Shown piece after piece: positions 61,101 to 64,000 of a DNA stretch of 64,000 nt. Where the stretch lies: positions 281,161 to 345,160 of the forward strand of contig NW_019774047.1 in NCBI RefSeq assembly GCF_001039355.2, in the 5' to 3' direction. A model generated the notes under the pieces. The model saw only the letters and a list, made by a program, of their open reading frames with translations, did no database searches and was not told where the DNA came from. The position numbers and the translations under genes were made by a program. This DNA is from Lingula anatina (taxonomy: Eukaryota; Brachiopoda; Lingulata; Lingulida; Lingulidae). Each line of letters begins with the position of its first letter. Position 1 is the stretch's first letter.

Positions 61101-64000
61101 CAGAGAAATGAAGAGACATTGGAAAAACATGGTAAGCAACTGATAAACTCAGGTTCAAATTTTTATGTCAATTAAAAATTTAAAAATCATAAATTGCATA
61201 ATACTACATTACCCATGCGATTTGAATATTGCATAAAAAGAAATCCTAACATGAGTCATAAAATGTGCAGGACTAAAAATTTAATTTGAGCTTATTTAAC
61301 TTAAATTGTTTAAACAGTTGTTTCTAAATGTTTATATTTGGATATTCAAGTTAAGTTTAAATTTGATATATATTTTAATAAGCCATTTTTTGTTCAGCAT
61401 GGCTATCGTCTACCAGAGAATGAGGAAGGCTTGTTCTACTGTCAAATACATTTCAAGCCCATAGGCCAGACTCTTTTTACGTATCTTTTTCTTAAAATTT
61501 AGAAGTTTTTAAAAAGTCTAAATCTTACTATAAGTTTTTGACAACTCTTAAGTTTAAACAGGAGAAATGTAAAACAAACAACATCATAAAGATATTGATA
61601 TCCCCATTATTATACTTGATATCCCCATTCTGATATTGGAGTATGGTCAGTTGTCAGCTTTGTATTTATTTATTTATTATTTATTTATTTATTTATTTAT
61701 TTTTTTGGGGGGGGTGACTTTTATAAGTTTAAATAATGTGGACATAAACACATACATATATATATTGGCTATAAGCAGATATATTCTTTAAATACAATGA
61801 TTAAAGTTACCCCAGTTGCTGCTTGCGTACACATGAGCCAGCTGTAGGTTCCAGACCTGGTTCCCCACAGACAGTACACTCATTTTTACAAGATCTACAA
61901 GCCAAAATGCCAAGGATTTGTGGGCAGAAACTACAGCTTGAGAAAAATGTTTGGAAACCAGTGCCTGCTTTAGTGGATGCTACTCAGGTAAATCAACAGG
62001 AATTAATTTGGTTGCATTGTGAAAAATGGATATAAAAATAAATTGAGAAACAAGAGTGATATGAAGAACAATTTTATGTGAAATTTTTAAAAAAATCACA
62101 GGTTAAAGAATTTCCATCAAAAGCCACCCACAGATGGCCCATACTGGCAATTGTTCAGATGGATTTTATATACGATGTATAAGAATTATATAAGTAATTC
62201 ATGTAATGCTATACATTATTATTAGGTAATTAGTAAGTTAACCCCAATTTCATTGCTGATCTAATAAGTGAATATATAAATATTGCAGGTAGAACCAAGC
62301 AGCAAGAATAATGCCAACTTGGTCCACAAGCCCCCAGAGAAGATCACATATCCATATAAGAGAAACACCATTCTGGCACCACTGCCTCTGCGGCAGTACG
62401 GAGGACCACAGGCCCCACCCTCTCTGCAGCTACTTGCTGCTCTGTATTCTTCAACTCCACAGAACCCCATTCAACAACTGGTGCCCCAGCATGGCAGTAC
62501 AGCAGAAACACAGAAGGTACCTGCAAAACCAGACCAGGAGGGAGCTACTACATCAAGTGCATCTTCTTTCATTGACGGTTGCAGGCTAGATGGGAAAATC
62601 AACAATGGTGGTATACAGGTTAGTGCTAGTAGCACAATGAGTCAACCTCAGCAGTCTGAAGAAGGCACATCTGCTTCTTGTCAGACAAATAGAGTAGTAC
62701 CAAAATTCCAATCCACAAAGAAACTAGCTTGCAGATCTTCAAGCACCGACATTGGTGAGGTATCTGCCTCTGCATCTAGAATAGTGCCAATATTTAAACC
62801 CAAGAAGTTAAAAACAGCTGGACTTGTTGGCAAATCAAAGGAGATTGCCTCAGTCACTAAGGATACCACTATAAAAATAAGAAACTCAGAAAGAAATGGG
62901 ATACTCCAGTCACCCATGTCTGTCACATCTGTATCAGGAAGTCAGCCCACTGGGACCTCCGATTTACCTTGGACTGAATGCACCAAAAAACTCAGTCTTG
63001 CCAAAACAAACTCTGCTTCTGCTCAAGTATCTAGAATGCCAAGACTTGGTACTGTAGAAAGTGGCTGTCCGGAAGAACTAACAACTAACAAGCCTGAAGT
63101 GACACCAGTATCTCTTACCCAGGGCCATGCCAGTTATACCACAGCCTCACACCCTCCAGCTAAAGTACAGAGAATGGATGATGAGGTTTGTAATAACATT
63201 TTTCTTTCTTAAATGAAAAAACTGCAGTTACATATATAACATTTGAGGCACATGATGTGAAGTAGTTGGATAATTGACACCTCTTTCATTTTGTAGTCTT
63301 TTTTTAATAATTTCACATTCAAATTTGTCTTAAAAAGCAAGAGATCCATAGGCTAATTATAATTATACGTAACCACACAGTAAGTTGTCATTGCTTTAAT
63401 TTTAATGGACATAAACTTTTCATGAAAATTTCTTAACATAAGTTTGAGGAAACCATGAAGCTACAGTCAAAGAAACCAAGGAACAAACCTAAAGTCCAGG
63501 AGAACGTGAATATAGAAGAACTGGCATACAATAATCAGGTAAGGTTACCTAAATACAGAAAGAGACACAGCTATACACATCCTACTTTATAGCACTGTGG
63601 TAAATACCTAGCTTAAGAGGCACAGCAATGTTCTCTGATTGCTTTATATTTGACAGGGATTTCAATATTACTGAATTATTTACTGTCAAGAACTTAAGTC
63701 TTGGTGGGTTAGCACTCATGTTGAGAAGTTTTCAAATATTTCAATATTTAAAAAAATATCTGATGTTGGTTTAACCTTATGAAAAGCACAATTTCTTTCA
63801 ATATTTCATTTCAATTAAAATTATTTTAAATTAATTTTAATAAAAATGGAAATAAATGAAATTTAACAACTTTTCATTTTAGCTGGGTAAAGTGAACACA
63901 GTGACAATTGTGGCTTGGTTGAAAGAAAGAGGCATACCCTGCAAAACTAAAGACAAGAAAGGAGACCTTGTTGATAAAGTGAGATCTATACTGCACCTGG
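58134..64000 (+). CDS. C18orf63: C18orf63 orthologue (DUF4708), 14 exons seen, 3' end beyond window
   Basis: Function unknown in any animal as far as I know. Exons: 58134-58279, 58621-58699, 59212-59268, 59423-59470, 59701-59812, 60092-60133, 60313-60389, 60647-60756, 60978-61131, 61398-61480, 61816-61987, 62289-63185, 63443-63538, 63883 to the window end; all joints are GT-AG and in frame, at least 730 residues (human protein about 685). The N-terminal 360 residues carry the conserved DUF4708 pattern: LCAV, LAKIAPNWNKVGEWLVQGRDFL, LRIPPMKLEDLNITQS, WFYVLPS, YREMKRHWKNMHGYRLP, FLQDLQAKMPRICG. Exon 12 (299 codons) is serine/threonine/proline-rich and probably disordered. Exon 14 encodes a SAP-like WLKERGIPCKTKDKKGDLV. 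Shares a divergent promoter with VPS4. Confidence 0.92.
61668..61712. repeat. (TTTA)n and poly-G tract in C18orf63 intron 10
   Basis: TTTA repeats followed by 'ttttttggggggggt', about 110 bp before exon 11. Confidence 0.8.

Overview
The window looks like AT-rich genomic DNA from a metazoan. Genes are split by short GT-AG introns, intergenic DNA is long, microsatellites (CT, GT, TA, TAAA) are frequent, and there are several cut-and-paste DNA transposon remnants. The composition and the many ACATGTA-type words suggest a highly heterozygous marine invertebrate, most likely a lophotrochozoan such as a bivalve mollusc. That placement is inference; no taxonomic marker is present.

Layout. 1-19.8 kb is gene-poor: a duplicated non-coding block (1545-3788 and 6800-8838), two tandem-repeat arrays, one orphan coding-like exon (5762-6001), and two small transposon loci at 17.8-18.3 kb. 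19.8-35.0 kb holds SLC46-family membrane transporter genes on the + strand: gene 1 (19825-22339), gene 2 (24770-27195), a fragment (29763-30146) and gene 3 (32548-35001). 38.3-45.7 kb holds VPS4, the ESCRT-III disassembly AAA ATPase, on the - strand with 12 coding exons; an extra VPS4-type terminal exon lies further downstream at 38269-38370. VPS4 is head-to-head with the orthologue of human C18orf63 (DUF4708) on the + strand. Their ~0.75 kb divergent promoter contains a YY1-type AAGATGGCGG word and a palindromic GTCACGTGAC (CLEAR/E-box) word. A second complete VPS4 copy lies at 48106-55478, and the main C18orf63 model runs from 58134 past the window end.

Most of the apparent gene duplication is probably an assembly effect. 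Single 'n' bases sit exactly where large repeated blocks start or stop (3789, 6260, 29653, 47831, 57289). 21847-29652 is repeated as 29654-38152. 39793-47830 is repeated as 47837-57288. 45618-47830 reappears almost letter for letter as 57290-59502. The simplest reading is that alternative haplotype contigs were strung together, so the real locus would be SLC46 gene 1, SLC46 gene 2, VPS4 (-), C18orf63 (+). The haplotypes differ by transposon presence/absence: a Harbinger-like element and a TA-target TIR element in VPS4 introns, a Tc1/mariner element in C18orf63 intron 1, and a MITE at 2451-2674.

The most biologically interesting points are the two equal-length, same-phase terminal exons of VPS4, the compact VPS4/C18orf63 divergent promoter, and a SAP-like motif at the end of the visible C18orf63 coding sequence.
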